Source: Bacteroidota bacterium
Lineage (GTDB): Bacteria; Bacteroidota; Bacteroidia; Bacteroidales; WCHB1-69
NCBI GenBank assembly: GCA_029570835.1
Contig: JAKPTX010000109.1
Span: 1 to 62,577, forward strand
Direction of reading: 5' to 3'
DNA length: 62,577 bases
A program made the translations under genes and the position numbers. The notes under the pieces were generated by a model. It worked only from the letters and a program-made list of their open reading frames with translations, was not told the origin of the DNA and did not search any database. Shown piece by piece: positions 43,243-52,735 of the stretch. Position 1 is the stretch's first letter. Every line of letters starts with the position of its first letter.

Positions 43243-45831
43243 ATGATTTTGAAAAAATATCTTCTCTTAACATTTATCACATTGTTGATATCTTGTATCT
43301 ACGCTCAAACTGGTAACAATGTAACTACCGTTGATGAAATTTTTGGATCAAAGGGCGAGATTTACTTTAAGTTCGAAAATAAAGAAATAAACCTTGAAGC
43401 ATTATCGAAAATGATTTCGATAGATAAAGTCAACCGGCATGACGTTTTTGCTTATGCCAACAAAACGGAATTTGGCGAATTTCTCAAACAAGGAATTGAT
43501 TTCGAGCTACTGCCAAAGCCAGGAGAATTGACAAAAGAGATTAAAATGCTTGACAACGTCAATGTTAAAGGCATCTTAGATTGGGATTTCTATCCAACGT
43601 ACCCGGCATATGTAGATATGATGTATCAATTTGCCAGCGAATATCCTCAACTTTGTCAAGTTTTTAGTATTGGCCAGAGTATTCAAGGGAGAGAATTGTT
43701 GATGGCTAAGGTGTCGAAAAATGTACAGGTTCGCGAAGCGGAGCCTCAGTTTCTTTATACCGGCACAATGCACGGCGACGAAACCACCGGCTATATCTTA
43801 CTGCTCAGATTGATTGACTATTTGCTCAGCAATTACGGAACTAATTCAAAAGTTACTAACCTCTTGGATAATAGCGAAATATGGATTAATCCATTAAGTA
43901 ATCCCGATGGTACTTACAAGGGTGGAAATAACTCAGTATATGGGGCAACGAGGTATAATGCCAATAATGTAGATTTAAATCGTAATTATCCTGACCCTGA
44001 AGATGGCCCGCATCCTGATGGAAACGAATGGCAGCCCGAAACCGTTGCATTTATGCAGTTGGCTGAAGAGCAACATTTTGTCATGTCGGCAAATACCCAT
44101 GGCGGAGCAGAGGTACTTAACTACCCTTGGGATACATGGTCGCCATTGCCGGCGGATAATACCTGGTGGGTTTTTGTATGCAGGCAATATGTTGACACAG
44201 TCCATCTCTATTCACCTCCAAACTACATGAATCAGTTTAACAATGGGATAATAAATGGATATAGCTGGTATTCAATCAGTGGCGGCAGACAAGATTATAT
44301 GAATTACTTCCATAACTGCCGAGAGGTAACCATGGAAATTTCTAATGTTAAGCTCTTACCTACTTCGCAACTTGAAAATCATTGGAACTGGAACTACCGT
44401 TCGTTGTTGAACTATTTGGAACAAAGTCTTTATGGTGTGAATGGAACAGTTACAAACATAACTACCGGCCAGCCCATCAATGCAAAAATTACCATCGAAG
44501 GGCATGATATTCATAATTCATTTGTCTTTTCAGAGCAACAAACTGGCTTTTATCAGCGATTGCTTGACGCCGGAACTTACAATCTTACCTTTACCGCCCC
44601 TGGATACTATCCGGTTGTTATCAATAATGTAAATGTTACCAGATACAATACCGTTAACTTAAATGTCGAGATGGATGCCGGCGAGTTAGAAGCAGGTTTT
44701 TCGGCTTCTGAAACGACTATCGCTATTGGTGACGCCATCAATTTTACTGACGAATCGTATGGCGCCCCCGTGAGCTGGAGCTGGAGTTTCTCTGGTGGAA
44801 TACCTTCAACATCCAATATGCAACATCCTCAAAACATTACTTATCCTAATGCAGGCTCTTTTCCGGTCTCATTAACAGTTGCCAATGAAAACGGTGAGAC
44901 AAACACCATAACGAAAGAGGATTATATTACAGTAAACGCCACTTTTTTGATGAGTAATCAAACGGTAACAATCTGCAATGGTATCTTTTATGATTCTGGT
45001 GGAGATACAGGTAATTATTCCAATAATGAAGATTATTTAATGACCTTTAAGCCTGAAACGGCAGGAGCTAATATCATAGTTCAGTTTATTTATTTTGATG
45101 TTGAATATAACTCCACCTGTAACTGGGACTGGCTAAAAATATATAATGGAATAAATACTTCGGCGTCGTTGATTGGCACATATTGCGGTACAAATTCGCC
45201 AGGTACAATTGAAGCCTCAAATGATCAGGGAGCGCTTACATTTCAGTTCCATTCCGACTATTCGGTGAACAAATCCGGATGGAAAGCTATATTAAGCTGT
45301 AGCTTTGTCGGGCTGCCTCCAATAGCCGATTTTAGCGCTAACCAAAATCTGATTTATAGAGGAGATACGGTTATGTTTACCGACCTCTCAACAAATAATC
45401 CAACATCCTGGAGCTGGTCGTTTGAGGGAGGTACACCTCCTGTTTCCAATTTGCAGAATCCATCAATTACCTATTATGAATTGGGCGAGTTCGACGTAAA
45501 ACTGATAGTCCAAAATGATTATGGTATTGACTCACTGTTAATTCAAAACTTTATTAAAGTTGATAGCGGTATCGGTATTGAAAAGAGATATGCCGGAAAC
45601 GTCTCCGTCTATCCTAATCCGGTAAAAAATGACAAGATAACCATCACATCCGATATGATGATTAAAGAAGTAAAGGTGATTGATTTATTTGGAAGCTTAA
45701 TAAAGTACGAAAAGGATATCAATGCGACAAATGTAAGATTAGATATGTCTCAAATAAGGAGCGGGGTTTTTCTTGTAAAGATGTTGAACGATTTTGGGTG
45801 TAGATCAATAAAAATTACTGTGATTAAGTAG
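43243..45831 (+). CDS. Secreted M14 zinc carboxypeptidase with CUB and PKD domains and T9SS sorting tail
   Basis: A signal peptide (about 1-21) starts the 862-residue protein. The M14 peptidase domain (about 115-400) has zinc ligands H177 and E180 in MHGDET, R247 in LNRNYP, H286 in ANTHGGA and E365 in EVTMEIS. Then come a carboxypeptidase-regulatory-like domain (about 405-485), a PKD domain (485-565), a CUB domain with SVN-flanked NWDWLKIYNG (about 568-685), a second PKD domain (690-775) and a type A T9SS tail with VSVYPNPVKND (about 785-862). It should be carried across the outer membrane and act on peptides outside. The domain set is rich but each part is familiar. Confidence 0.92.
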   Translation: MILKKYLLLTFITLLISCIYAQTGNNVTTVDEIFGSKGEIYFKFENKEINLEALSKMISIDKVNRHDVFAYANKTEFGEFLKQGIDFELLPKPGELTKEIKMLDNVNVKGILDWDFYPTYPAYVDMMYQFASEYPQLCQVFSIGQSIQGRELLMAKVSKNVQVREAEPQFLYTGTMHGDETTGYILLLRLIDYLLSNYGTNSKVTNLLDNSEIWINPLSNPDGTYKGGNNSVYGATRYNANNVDLNRNYPDPEDGPHPDGNEWQPETVAFMQLAEEQHFVMSANTHGGAEVLNYPWDTWSPLPADNTWWVFVCRQYVDTVHLYSPPNYMNQFNNGIINGYSWYSISGGRQDYMNYFHNCREVTMEISNVKLLPTSQLENHWNWNYRSLLNYLEQSLYGVNGTVTNITTGQPINAKITIEGHDIHNSFVFSEQQTGFYQRLLDAGTYNLTFTAPGYYPVVINNVNVTRYNTVNLNVEMDAGELEAGFSASETTIAIGDAINFTDESYGAPVSWSWSFSGGIPSTSNMQHPQNITYPNAGSFPVSLTVANENGETNTITKEDYITVNATFLMSNQTVTICNGIFYDSGGDTGNYSNNEDYLMTFKPETAGANIIVQFIYFDVEYNSTCNWDWLKIYNGINTSASLIGTYCGTNSPGTIEASNDQGALTFQFHSDYSVNKSGWKAILSCSFVGLPPIADFSANQNLIYRGDTVMFTDLSTNNPTSWSWSFEGGTPPVSNLQNPSITYYELGEFDVKLIVQNDYGIDSLLIQNFIKVDSGIGIEKRYAGNVSVYPNPVKNDKITITSDMMIKEVKVIDLFGSLIKYEKDINATNVRLDMSQIRSGVFLVKMLNDFGCRSIKITVIK

Positions 45832-46375
45832 TTGCCCAATTAAGTTTCTATAAATCTAACGGCGAAAGTCTTAAAAATCAGAAATATCTTTTTTTCCGAT
45901 TGGAGTTTCATCCTACTAAATGTTGCAACAGAGGCATTTGCCGTAAGATGAAAAACATCTTTAGTTATTCCGGTTTGTATCCAACGGCCATCCTGAATTA
46001 CTCCTATTTTGTTACAAAGAGTTGCAGCAGATGAGCTACACCGGTAAGTTTACTCAATCGGTTAAATTTTAACTCTATATCCTTTTTTTGTTTTCTGAAC
46101 TTCATGGTGAAGGTATTCTAAAGATAAAAGGTCTTTTTGCGAGAGGCTGTGATTCTTTGCGAAACCCCCTCCATGGTTAGCCCCCAAGATTGATGGCTGC
46201 ATTCTCTATCTTTACAGGTACGGTGCAAACCCTCGCGGGTAGCATTTAGTAAATTTGGAATAATCCCAAAAGCCATAGCTGCAACAATGCCTGACGAGCT
46301 GCCGACAAACCGGATGCAGACGGATTACCCTTTTGGTTAGGCTATCTTTTGGGAAGCTAATAGCCACTACCCCTT
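45832..46375. other. Structured intergenic island without a clear gene
   Basis: The 544 bases are less AT-rich than other gaps, most of all after 46137. No + strand gene is evident. The minus strand has a 52-codon frame (46276-46118) with HRTCKDRECSHQSWGLTMEG in its middle. I faintly associate this peptide with short conjectural proteins in Bacteroidota genomes, so the segment may be a dispersed repeat or an RNA gene. Confidence 0.4.
46264..46365 (+). ncRNA. Candidate structured RNA with two competing stems
   Basis: TCCCAAAA (46264-46271) plus ATAGC (46275-46279) can pair with GCTAT (46341-46345) plus TTTTGGGA (46347-46354) in one long stem. GGCTAT (46340-46345) can instead pair with ATAGCC (46360-46365). 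Both cannot form at once. The strand and the family are not known. Confidence 0.25.
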
Positions 46376-47317
46376 TTAATCATTCGGAAAAAGGCCGGTC
46401 TTAGGTTGTTTTTTCTTTTTGGCTGATTTGATTTTTATACGAACATCAATATCCTTGACCTGCTGCCAGCAATTATCCGAAAAAATAAAACCATCAAATT
46501 CAGAATAGGATGGAAGTGAAAATCTGAAGGCGTTACCCATATTAGAATCGCTATTAACCAACCTGTTGTGAACGATCATCCATGCTTTTTTCCTTTTTTT
46601 GCCAGGGACGTAATGTTGCTCATAAGCGAGATGAAAAGGAACTTCATCCGAATAATTGAAATAAACCCTGTTTAAAATTGTCTCTTTATTTAGTTTAAAG
46701 GCCGGAACACCGAATAGAGCCTCATGGTTTTCGTTAAAAGATAATGTCTCGATCACTCTGACTGCTTCGCCCTGTGTGCCGCCTACCCAGCCAAAAAGCG
46801 TAAACAGCGTTCCGGATTTGGTTTTACTTTCAATCAATTGGTAATATACGGCTGGAGGCCACTGGTCATAACGATAAGTGAGAAAAGGGTTTGGCTCATC
46901 ATAACTTTGTCTTAATTCTGTTAAACGATTTGGCATGTTATCTTTTAAGTGCTGAATGAGCCCTGAATAGTGATATTGATTTTTATCTGATAAAGGGAAA
47001 ACCCATGTTATTAATTTGAAAGAAGAGTTCGAAGGAGTAACAACCTTGACGAATTTTAGCGAATCAAAAGGGAAAGCAATAGATTGCGGGGTTTTTAAAA
47101 AAGCAGTAATATGTTCAAGAATTATGGCATTAGCAGCCAGTTTTATCGAGTCGGGTTGAGCGCTATAAAGTTGTAGAGCAATAGAATCTATTTTTTTTAT
47201 AAAAAGAGAATCCGGATTGGCCTTTATTGATGCACAACCACAAACTAAGACCATCAAAAAAATCACTTTTTTTAAATTCGTTTTGAATTGATAAAATCTT
47301 GGTAGTAGGTTCAGCAT
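46376..47317 (-). CDS. Conserved exported protein, possibly a lipoprotein, function unknown
   Basis: The 313-residue product begins with a basic stretch and a hydrophobic helix (about 15-27) ending in VCGCAS; C28 could be lipidated. The mature part has alternating charged and aromatic segments (YRYDQWPPAVYYQLIE, GWVGGTQGEAVRVIETLSF) and a very basic end (KSAKKKKQPKTG). I do not recognise a characterised family. trmD lies 70 bases upstream on the same strand. Confidence 0.7.
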   Translation of the reverse strand: MLNLLPRFYQFKTNLKKVIFLMVLVCGCASIKANPDSLFIKKIDSIALQLYSAQPDSIKLAANAIILEHITAFLKTPQSIAFPFDSLKFVKVVTPSNSSFKLITWVFPLSDKNQYHYSGLIQHLKDNMPNRLTELRQSYDEPNPFLTYRYDQWPPAVYYQLIESKTKSGTLFTLFGWVGGTQGEAVRVIETLSFNENHEALFGVPAFKLNKETILNRVYFNYSDEVPFHLAYEQHYVPGKKRKKAWMIVHNRLVNSDSNMGNAFRFSLPSYSEFDGFIFSDNCWQQVKDIDVRIKIKSAKKKKQPKTGLFPND

Positions 47318-47387
47318 ATTTCAGATTTTAGACTTGATAGTTTCTGATGAAAATTAATAGTAAAACAGGTCATTGGTTTATCGTTTT

Positions 47388-48071
47388 TTATTCCATCTCT
47401 TCCAAAAGGTCGGGGCGGCGGCTACGTGTACGCTCTATGGCTTTTTCCGTCAGCCATTCATCTATTTTTTTTTCATCTCCCGAAAGTAAAATTCTTGGGA
47501 CTTCCCATCCTTTGTAAACAGCCGGTCGGGTATATACCGGCGGGCTGAGCAATCCATCCTGAAACGAGTCCGATAGAGCTGATGTTTCATCGCCAAGAAC
47601 GCCTGGTATCAACCTTACAATGGAATCAGTAACTACGGCTGCCGCCAACTCTCCGCCTGATAATACATAATCGCCTATTGATAATTCCATCGTAATGAAA
47701 TGCTCCCGCAGGCGCTCGTCAATACCTTTGTAATGCCCGCAGAGCAGAATTATGTTCGTAAGTGTTGAAAGGCGATTGGCGATCTTTTGCTTAAAAGGGA
47801 TACCATCCGGAGTAAGATATATCACTTCGTCATAGTTACGTTCCGATTTCAGTTTTTCAATCAGATCGGCAATTGGTTGAATCATCATCACCATGCCGGC
47901 GCCGTGTCCAAAAGCATAATCATCCACTCTGCGATGTTTATTGGTAGAATAATCCCTGATATCGTGCAGAAAGATAGAAGCTAAATCCTTTGATATGGCG
48001 CGTTTGAGTATGGAATGCTGGAATATGCCTTCAAACATCTGCGGAAAGATTGTGAGTATATCTATTCTCAT
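47388..48071 (-). CDS. trmD: tRNA (guanine-N1)-methyltransferase
   Basis: The 227-residue SPOUT methyltransferase makes m1G37 in tRNA, which prevents frameshifting. The start [20 protein letters not shown], the [13 protein letters not shown] loop, [12 protein letters not shown] and the knot-forming [17 protein letters not shown] are all as in the family. The length is normal. It stands alone on the minus strand here, rather than in a rimM-trmD-rplS cluster. The identity is certain. Confidence 0.95.
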   Translation of the reverse strand: MRIDILTIFPQMFEGIFQHSILKRAISKDLASIFLHDIRDYSTNKHRRVDDYAFGHGAGMVMMIQPIADLIEKLKSERNYDEVIYLTPDGIPFKQKIANRLSTLTNIILLCGHYKGIDERLREHFITMELSIGDYVLSGGELAAAVVTDSIVRLIPGVLGDETSALSDSFQDGLLSPPVYTRPAVYKGWEVPRILLSGDEKKIDEWLTEKAIERTRSRRPDLLEEME

Positions 48072-48184
48072 TTGAAATTGATATTATAAAAAAATCGGTT
48101 TTGTTTCTTTTAAAATAATTTGGTTGGTTACAGCCAATGAATTTGATTTTTTATTATTCTATTAACGTTTTCAATTTTATTTTT

Positions 48185-49549
48185 TTAGCCTACCCATATC
48201 GTTTTGATGTTTACAAACTCTTTGATTCCATAATTCGAAAGCTCTCTACCATATCCTGAATTCTTTATTCCACCGAATGGTAATCTCGGATCGGATTTTA
48301 CCAAACCATTGATAAAAACTGCTCCTGCCTCAATCTTCCTTGCTAATCTAATTCCCTTGTCCCTATCCTGTGTCCAGATACTGGCGCCTAACCCGAAATT
48401 GCTTTTGTTGGCCAACTCTATTGCTTTCTCTTCATTTTCCACAACGACGATTGCCATCACTGGGCCGAAAGTCTCTTCGGTAAATACTGGCATATCTTCA
48501 GTAACTTTTGACATTATTGTAGGTTCAAAGTAAAAACCATCTCTTTTCATCGGATTTCCTCCCAATTCAATTTTTGCGCCCATTTTCACTGATCTATCAA
48601 TTTGACTTTGTAGCTCGATAAGCAGATCAGGCCTTGCCAAGGGGCCAAAATCACTTCTTGGATCCATTGGTCCTTCCGACTGTAATTCCGACATCTTTTG
48701 ACTTACTAATTTGATAAACTCATCAGCAATCTCCTCAACCACAATAAACCGTTTGGCTGCAATGCAGCTTTGGCCAGTATTGATCATTCTGGCCATAACA
48801 GCTACTTCGCTGCATTTATTAAGGTCAGCATCTTTGAAAACAATAAAAGGATCTGACCCTCCGAGTTCGAGGACAGTTTTTTTAAGATGTTTGCCGGCAG
48901 CTTTTGCAACATGCCTTCCGGCTGATTCGCTACCGGTAAGGATAACAGCTTTAATGATTTTGTTCCCGATAATATTTTCTACTTCGGATGCAGGAATCAA
49001 TAGTGATCGAAATAGATTTTCAGGGAAACCGGAGTCGGTAAATATCTTTTCAATTGCTACGGAGCATCCAGGTACGTTGGAGGCATGTTTCAACACTGCT
49101 GCATTACCTGCCATGAGAGCGGGAGCGGCAAAGCGAAATACCTGCCAGAATGGAAAATTCCAGGGCATCACGGCAAGAATAACTCCTAACGGTTCAAAGG
49201 CTACGAAACTTGATTTTGCGTCGCTATTAATAACCTCATCGGATAGAAAAGCTTTGGCATTGTCAGCGTAATAATCACATACCAATGCAGATTTTTCCAC
49301 TTCAGCTTCCGACTCACGAATGACTTTTCCCATTTCATGGGTAATCAACTGTGCTAGGGTCGGCTTTTGCTTACGAAGTAATTTGGCGGCATTTCGCATA
49401 AGCATGGACCTTTCAATAAAACTCGTTGCCACCCACTCTTTTTGAGCTAAATCAACACTATTAATAATATCATTAACTATCGGAAGAGTATGCAGAAGAT
49501 AAGTTTCATTTATTTCACCTGTGGCAGGATTAATGCTTTTTATTTTCAT
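48185..49549 (-). CDS. Aldehyde dehydrogenase (succinate-semialdehyde dehydrogenase type)
   Basis: The 454-residue NAD(P)-dependent enzyme oxidises an aldehyde to the acid. PWNFP with N131, LELGGSDPF with E228 and GQSCIA with C262 form the active site, and FGGIKNSGYGRELSNYG near the end is typical of the GabD-like group. The starting SINPATGEI also fits. The substrate is probably succinate semialdehyde, but the group accepts several aldehydes. It is divergent from the HAD phosphatase gene at 49597. No GABA transaminase or transporter gene is nearby. Confidence 0.88.
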   Translation of the reverse strand: MKIKSINPATGEINETYLLHTLPIVNDIINSVDLAQKEWVATSFIERSMLMRNAAKLLRKQKPTLAQLITHEMGKVIRESEAEVEKSALVCDYYADNAKAFLSDEVINSDAKSSFVAFEPLGVILAVMPWNFPFWQVFRFAAPALMAGNAAVLKHASNVPGCSVAIEKIFTDSGFPENLFRSLLIPASEVENIIGNKIIKAVILTGSESAGRHVAKAAGKHLKKTVLELGGSDPFIVFKDADLNKCSEVAVMARMINTGQSCIAAKRFIVVEEIADEFIKLVSQKMSELQSEGPMDPRSDFGPLARPDLLIELQSQIDRSVKMGAKIELGGNPMKRDGFYFEPTIMSKVTEDMPVFTEETFGPVMAIVVVENEEKAIELANKSNFGLGASIWTQDRDKGIRLARKIEAGAVFINGLVKSDPRLPFGGIKNSGYGRELSNYGIKEFVNIKTIWVG

Positions 49550-49563
49550 TAGGCTGAGATGTT

Positions 49564-49571
49564 TATTTTTG
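49564..49571 (+). promoter_or_regulatory. Promoter -7 element before the HAD phosphatase gene
   Basis: TATTTTTG matches TAnnTTTG and lies 25 bases before the ATG at 49597, in the 47-base gap to the divergent aldehyde dehydrogenase gene. Confidence 0.5.
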
Positions 49572-49596
49572 CGAAATTAACATTTTCGGATCACTT

Positions 49597-50253
49597 ATGG
49601 AGCACACTCTTACAAAGCATTATAAAGCCATAATTTGGGATTGGAATGGAACTTTACTCGATGATCTTGAAATATGCATTGATGCAATGAATATGATGCT
49701 ACACAAAAGAGGTTACAAATTGCTTGAGAAACAACATTATAAAGAGATTTTTACCTTTCCTGTAAGGGATTATTACGAAAGAGTTGGCTTCGATTTCGAA
49801 AAACACGATTGGGAAACAATTGCTTTGGAATTTATAAGAAATTATCGGGATCTTATTCATAAGTCGTTGCTGCATGATAGAGTAAATGAGGTTGTCAGCT
49901 ATTTTCAAACGGCAGGCAAAAGGCAATTTATATTGTCGGCTATGCATCAGGATTTTCTTGTTGAGACAATCTCTGCTCGACTTGATCCTTCAAAATTTGA
50001 AATAATAGCCGGACTGGGGGATCATTACGCTGAATCAAAAGCTGGGAATGCTCATATCTTGGTTGATAAAACAGGTCTCTCCAAAGATCGGATAGTGATG
50101 ATTGGCGATACCATTCATGATTATGAAGTCGCTCACGAAACAGGGATTGATTGTATCTTGGTGGCTGACGGACATCAATCGAAAGAGAGGCTCGAAACGA
50201 CTGGAACAAAAGTTTTAAACAACCTGGGAGAGTTGATTGATTTATTCAATTAA
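49597..50253 (+). CDS. HAD-superfamily hydrolase (phosphoglycolate phosphatase-like)
   Basis: The 218-residue protein has HAD motif I as DWNGTLLDD (D15 to D23), a helical cap, and motif IV as MIGDTIHDYEVA near residue 168. The usual second aspartate of motif I (DxD) is N17 here. I recall DWNGT as an occasional form in this group of Bacteroidota proteins, so it may still be a phosphatase with altered chemistry. The cap size fits class C1, phosphoglycolate phosphatase type. It converges with the TrmH-like gene, 19 bases away. Substrate unknown. Confidence 0.85.
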   Translation: MEHTLTKHYKAIIWDWNGTLLDDLEICIDAMNMMLHKRGYKLLEKQHYKEIFTFPVRDYYERVGFDFEKHDWETIALEFIRNYRDLIHKSLLHDRVNEVVSYFQTAGKRQFILSAMHQDFLVETISARLDPSKFEIIAGLGDHYAESKAGNAHILVDKTGLSKDRIVMIGDTIHDYEVAHETGIDCILVADGHQSKERLETTGTKVLNNLGELIDLFN

Positions 50254-50272
50254 TATTGCGGATACATTGTAA

Positions 50273-51106
50273 TCATTTGGATAGGTTACTTTTAGTACGT
50301 TTAGACTTTTCAAACCTACGTTGTTTCATTGCTTCAAAAATTACAATTGCTGCCGAAGTTGATACATTAAGTGAATCAACATTACCACGCATCGGGATTA
50401 CAATGTTTTGATCCGAATGATCAAGCCAGATAGGGGTGAGGCCGGTAGCTTCAGCTCCCATGATAATAGCAGCGGATATAGTGAAATCAATGGTGTAATA
50501 AGGCACAGAAGCAAGCAGAGAGGTGCAATAAATTTTAATTTCATTAGCCTTAAGCAAATCAATTACTTCGGCAGACGACCCGACAAAAACCGGTATCGTG
50601 AAAATACAACCTAATGACGAACGAATAACATTTGAATTATATAAGTCAGTTTGTTGGTCGCATACTATTACGGCATCAACGCCGGCAGCATCGGCAGTTC
50701 GGAGAATTGCGCCAAGATTTCCGGGTTTCTCTACCGATTCGAGGATCAGTAATAGCGGGTTTTTATTTAATTGCAAACCGATAATATGATGCTCTTTACG
50801 CTTGGCAGTAGCTATTAGGCCTCCATTATTACCCCGATATGTAATCCTTTGAAAAACCTCTTTGGTGATAGTGTAAACCTCAGTAGTTTTACCGGAAAAT
50901 ATCTTTAAATACTCAATGCTAATCAGCTCCGGGCAGTAAAATAACGAAGTTAGATGATAACCTGCTTTAACTGCTTTTTCAAGCTCTCGAACCCCTTCTA
51001 TAAGAAACACCCCTTTTTCCCGACTCTCCCGGGATTTGTGTAGAGATACCATGTTCTGAATTTTTGGATTCTTCAGGCTTGTCAGATGCTCCTTTGGTTT
51101 TATCAT
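50273..51106 (-). CDS. TrmH-family (SpoU) RNA 2'-O-methyltransferase
   Basis: The 277-residue SPOUT enzyme methylates a ribose in rRNA or tRNA. The N-terminal substrate-binding domain (about 1-100) has IQNMVSLHKSRESREKGVFL; the catalytic domain has motif 1 EKPGNLGAILRTADAAG with N and R, motif 2 IIMGAEATGL and motif 3 LNVSTSAAIVIFEAMKQR. The target nucleotide cannot be read from sequence; RlmB- and TsnR-like proteins share these motifs. The C-terminal end is basic. The 165-base gap to rlmH shows nothing notable. Confidence 0.9.
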   Translation of the reverse strand: MIKPKEHLTSLKNPKIQNMVSLHKSRESREKGVFLIEGVRELEKAVKAGYHLTSLFYCPELISIEYLKIFSGKTTEVYTITKEVFQRITYRGNNGGLIATAKRKEHHIIGLQLNKNPLLLILESVEKPGNLGAILRTADAAGVDAVIVCDQQTDLYNSNVIRSSLGCIFTIPVFVGSSAEVIDLLKANEIKIYCTSLLASVPYYTIDFTISAAIIMGAEATGLTPIWLDHSDQNIVIPMRGNVDSLNVSTSAAIVIFEAMKQRRFEKSKRTKSNLSK

Positions 51107-51271
51107 TAGCTACAGAATTACAGAAGAGCAAAAGTATCTTCTTTTTTTATAAAATGCTAAATCTTTCTTTTTTAACCTAAATCAAATAATAAAACTGATT
51201 GTGCTTTTGCAAGGTGGGGAGTAACTAAAAAAAGAACAGGCGATAGGTAAAAACCTTCTCTAAATCCATCC

Positions 51272-51745
51272 CTATTCATTGTGATACGGCTCATTGTTTA
51301 AAATTGTCATTGACCGATAAAGCTGCTCCATAAAAATAACTCTGGCCAATTGGTGAGAAAAGGTGAGGTTGGATAGCGATAGCCGCATCTTCGCAGAACG
51401 ATAGACTTCATCCGAAAAGCCATAAGCGCCTCCGATAACAAATGTTAAAGTTTTGATGCTACTATTCATTATTTCCTGAATAAAACCTGCAAAGCCCAAA
51501 GAATCAACCTGTTTGCCTTCTTCATCCAATAATACGATGTGCTCATTTTCCTTACAATGCTTAAGTATCAGCTTTCCTTCCTGGATTTTAAAGTCTTCCG
51601 GCGTAAAGTTTCTTGTATTTTTTAACGAAGGGATGGTATGGTCGGTGAAAGAGAGATATTTATCAATCCGGTTACGATAAAACGAATACCCCTCTTCAAT
51701 GAATCGTTCCTTCGTTTTTCCAATCATTAATAATCTGATTTTCAT
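51272..51745 (-). CDS. rlmH: 23S rRNA (pseudouridine-1915-N3)-methyltransferase
   Basis: The 157-residue SPOUT enzyme methylates pseudouridine 1915 of 23S rRNA on assembled ribosomes. LLDEEGKQVDSLGFAGF, FVIGGAYGFSDEV and the final LSNLTFSHQLARVIFMEQLY with YHNE at the very end are diagnostic. Length is normal. It is divergent from the DUF4783 gene, an arrangement common in Bacteroidota. The identity is certain. Confidence 0.95.
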   Translation of the reverse strand: MKIRLLMIGKTKERFIEEGYSFYRNRIDKYLSFTDHTIPSLKNTRNFTPEDFKIQEGKLILKHCKENEHIVLLDEEGKQVDSLGFAGFIQEIMNSSIKTLTFVIGGAYGFSDEVYRSAKMRLSLSNLTFSHQLARVIFMEQLYRSMTILNNEPYHNE

Positions 51746-51853
51746 TTACAAAAGAGTAGTTTAATATTGTTCAACCTATTTGACATTGGCACATTATATG
51801 CAATCTGTTTTTTTTCGAAAAAGGAAAAAGATACTGCATAAAACTAAAATGAC

Positions 51854-51861
51854 TAAATTTG
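51854..51861 (+). promoter_or_regulatory. Promoter -7 element of the DUF4783 gene
   Basis: TAAATTTG matches TAnnTTTG and lies 44 bases before the ATG at 51906. Its place rules out the longer reading frame that begins at 51780. Confidence 0.5.
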
Positions 51862-51905
51862 CGATCATTGGCAAAACTAATTTATATTTACATAAAGTGA
51901 TGTTT

Positions 51906-52406
51906 ATGGCGAAATTTGGATTACACTTTTGTTCTGTTGTGCTGCTTTTTTTTGCTTTAACGCTTCCTGCTCAGGAAGTTAGCGTGAAAGCGCTTGAGGT
52001 TAAACCCAACCCTGATTCGACGATATTGTTAATAGCCGATAATTTTAACGAACCTGCATTATTACCACTTCAGGATTCGTTGCTTTATGCTCAAATTCTG
52101 GATGCTATAGCTGCGGCAAACGCATATCAGTTATCAGAATATTTTGATGTTGCCGTCAACCTTATTTTGCCGCAAAATGAAGGCGCCTATAGTAAAAAGC
52201 AGGCAACTCAGCTATTAAAATATTTTTTCGAAAAAAATCCAGTCAAGGAATTTCTTTTGGAATACGAAGATAAAACAGATAAAGACCTGACCTATTTGAT
52301 TGGTTTTTATACAACTACTGATAATAGGGTGTTTCGTGTTTTTATTTTGATTAAAAAATTAAATGATACCGAGCTTATTCGACAAATTCAATTCGAAGAA
52401 AAATAA
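51906..52406 (+). CDS. DUF4783-domain exported protein
   Basis: Starting at 51906 gives a 166-residue product with a clean signal peptide (MAKFGLHFCSVVLLFFALTL, then PAQ); upstream in-frame ATGs would place it behind a long basic stretch and ahead of the promoter. ATG 51900 is also possible. The domain (about 60-166) has YQLSEYFDVAVNLILPQNEG and YSKKQATQLLKYFFEKNPVK, as in the NTF2-like DUF4783 family, known only from Bacteroidota. Its function is unknown. It is usually found near rlmH and nadC; here the next gene is a YgfK-like oxidoreductase instead. Confidence 0.82.
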   Translation: MAKFGLHFCSVVLLFFALTLPAQEVSVKALEVKPNPDSTILLIADNFNEPALLPLQDSLLYAQILDAIAAANAYQLSEYFDVAVNLILPQNEGAYSKKQATQLLKYFFEKNPVKEFLLEYEDKTDKDLTYLIGFYTTTDNRVFRVFILIKKLNDTELIRQIQFEEK

Positions 52407-52735
52407 GTTGGTTTTTAAACCTGAATTGATCAGTAGATTTTTTTGGGTGAAGCTATGTTTTTTATGGAAGTAATCCCGATTTAGTGGCCATTAATTATAA
52501 TTCCCGTTTTGCTGATTGAAAGCAATTAAATATTTTATCTGTCAATAATAGAGGCAAAAAAATAAAATTTTTTTATTAAAACCCTATTAATCAATATATT
52601 ATTTTAAAAGATTCAAACTTTGTAAATTAAAGTTAATTAAATCCATTACAAATTGAAAACATTAATAGTGTTTTTTTTTATCATGTTATAATAATAAGTA
52701 TATTTGCAACTCAAAATCCACCTTTTTGAAAAATC
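52407..52735 (+). other. AT-rich leader region before the YgfK-like gene
   Basis: No gene is evident in these 329 bases. They are very AT-rich and contain the promoter element at 52699-52706. Confidence 0.5.
52699..52706 (+). promoter_or_regulatory. Promoter -7 element before the YgfK-like gene
   Basis: TATATTTG matches the consensus and lies 29 bases before the ATG at 52736. The -33 region is a T-tract with no exact TTTG. Confidence 0.5.

Noticed and set aside
46118-46276. 52-codon minus-strand gene in the intergenic island
   Set aside because: The frame may be an accident of a conserved repeat or RNA; no ribosome site or context supports translation.
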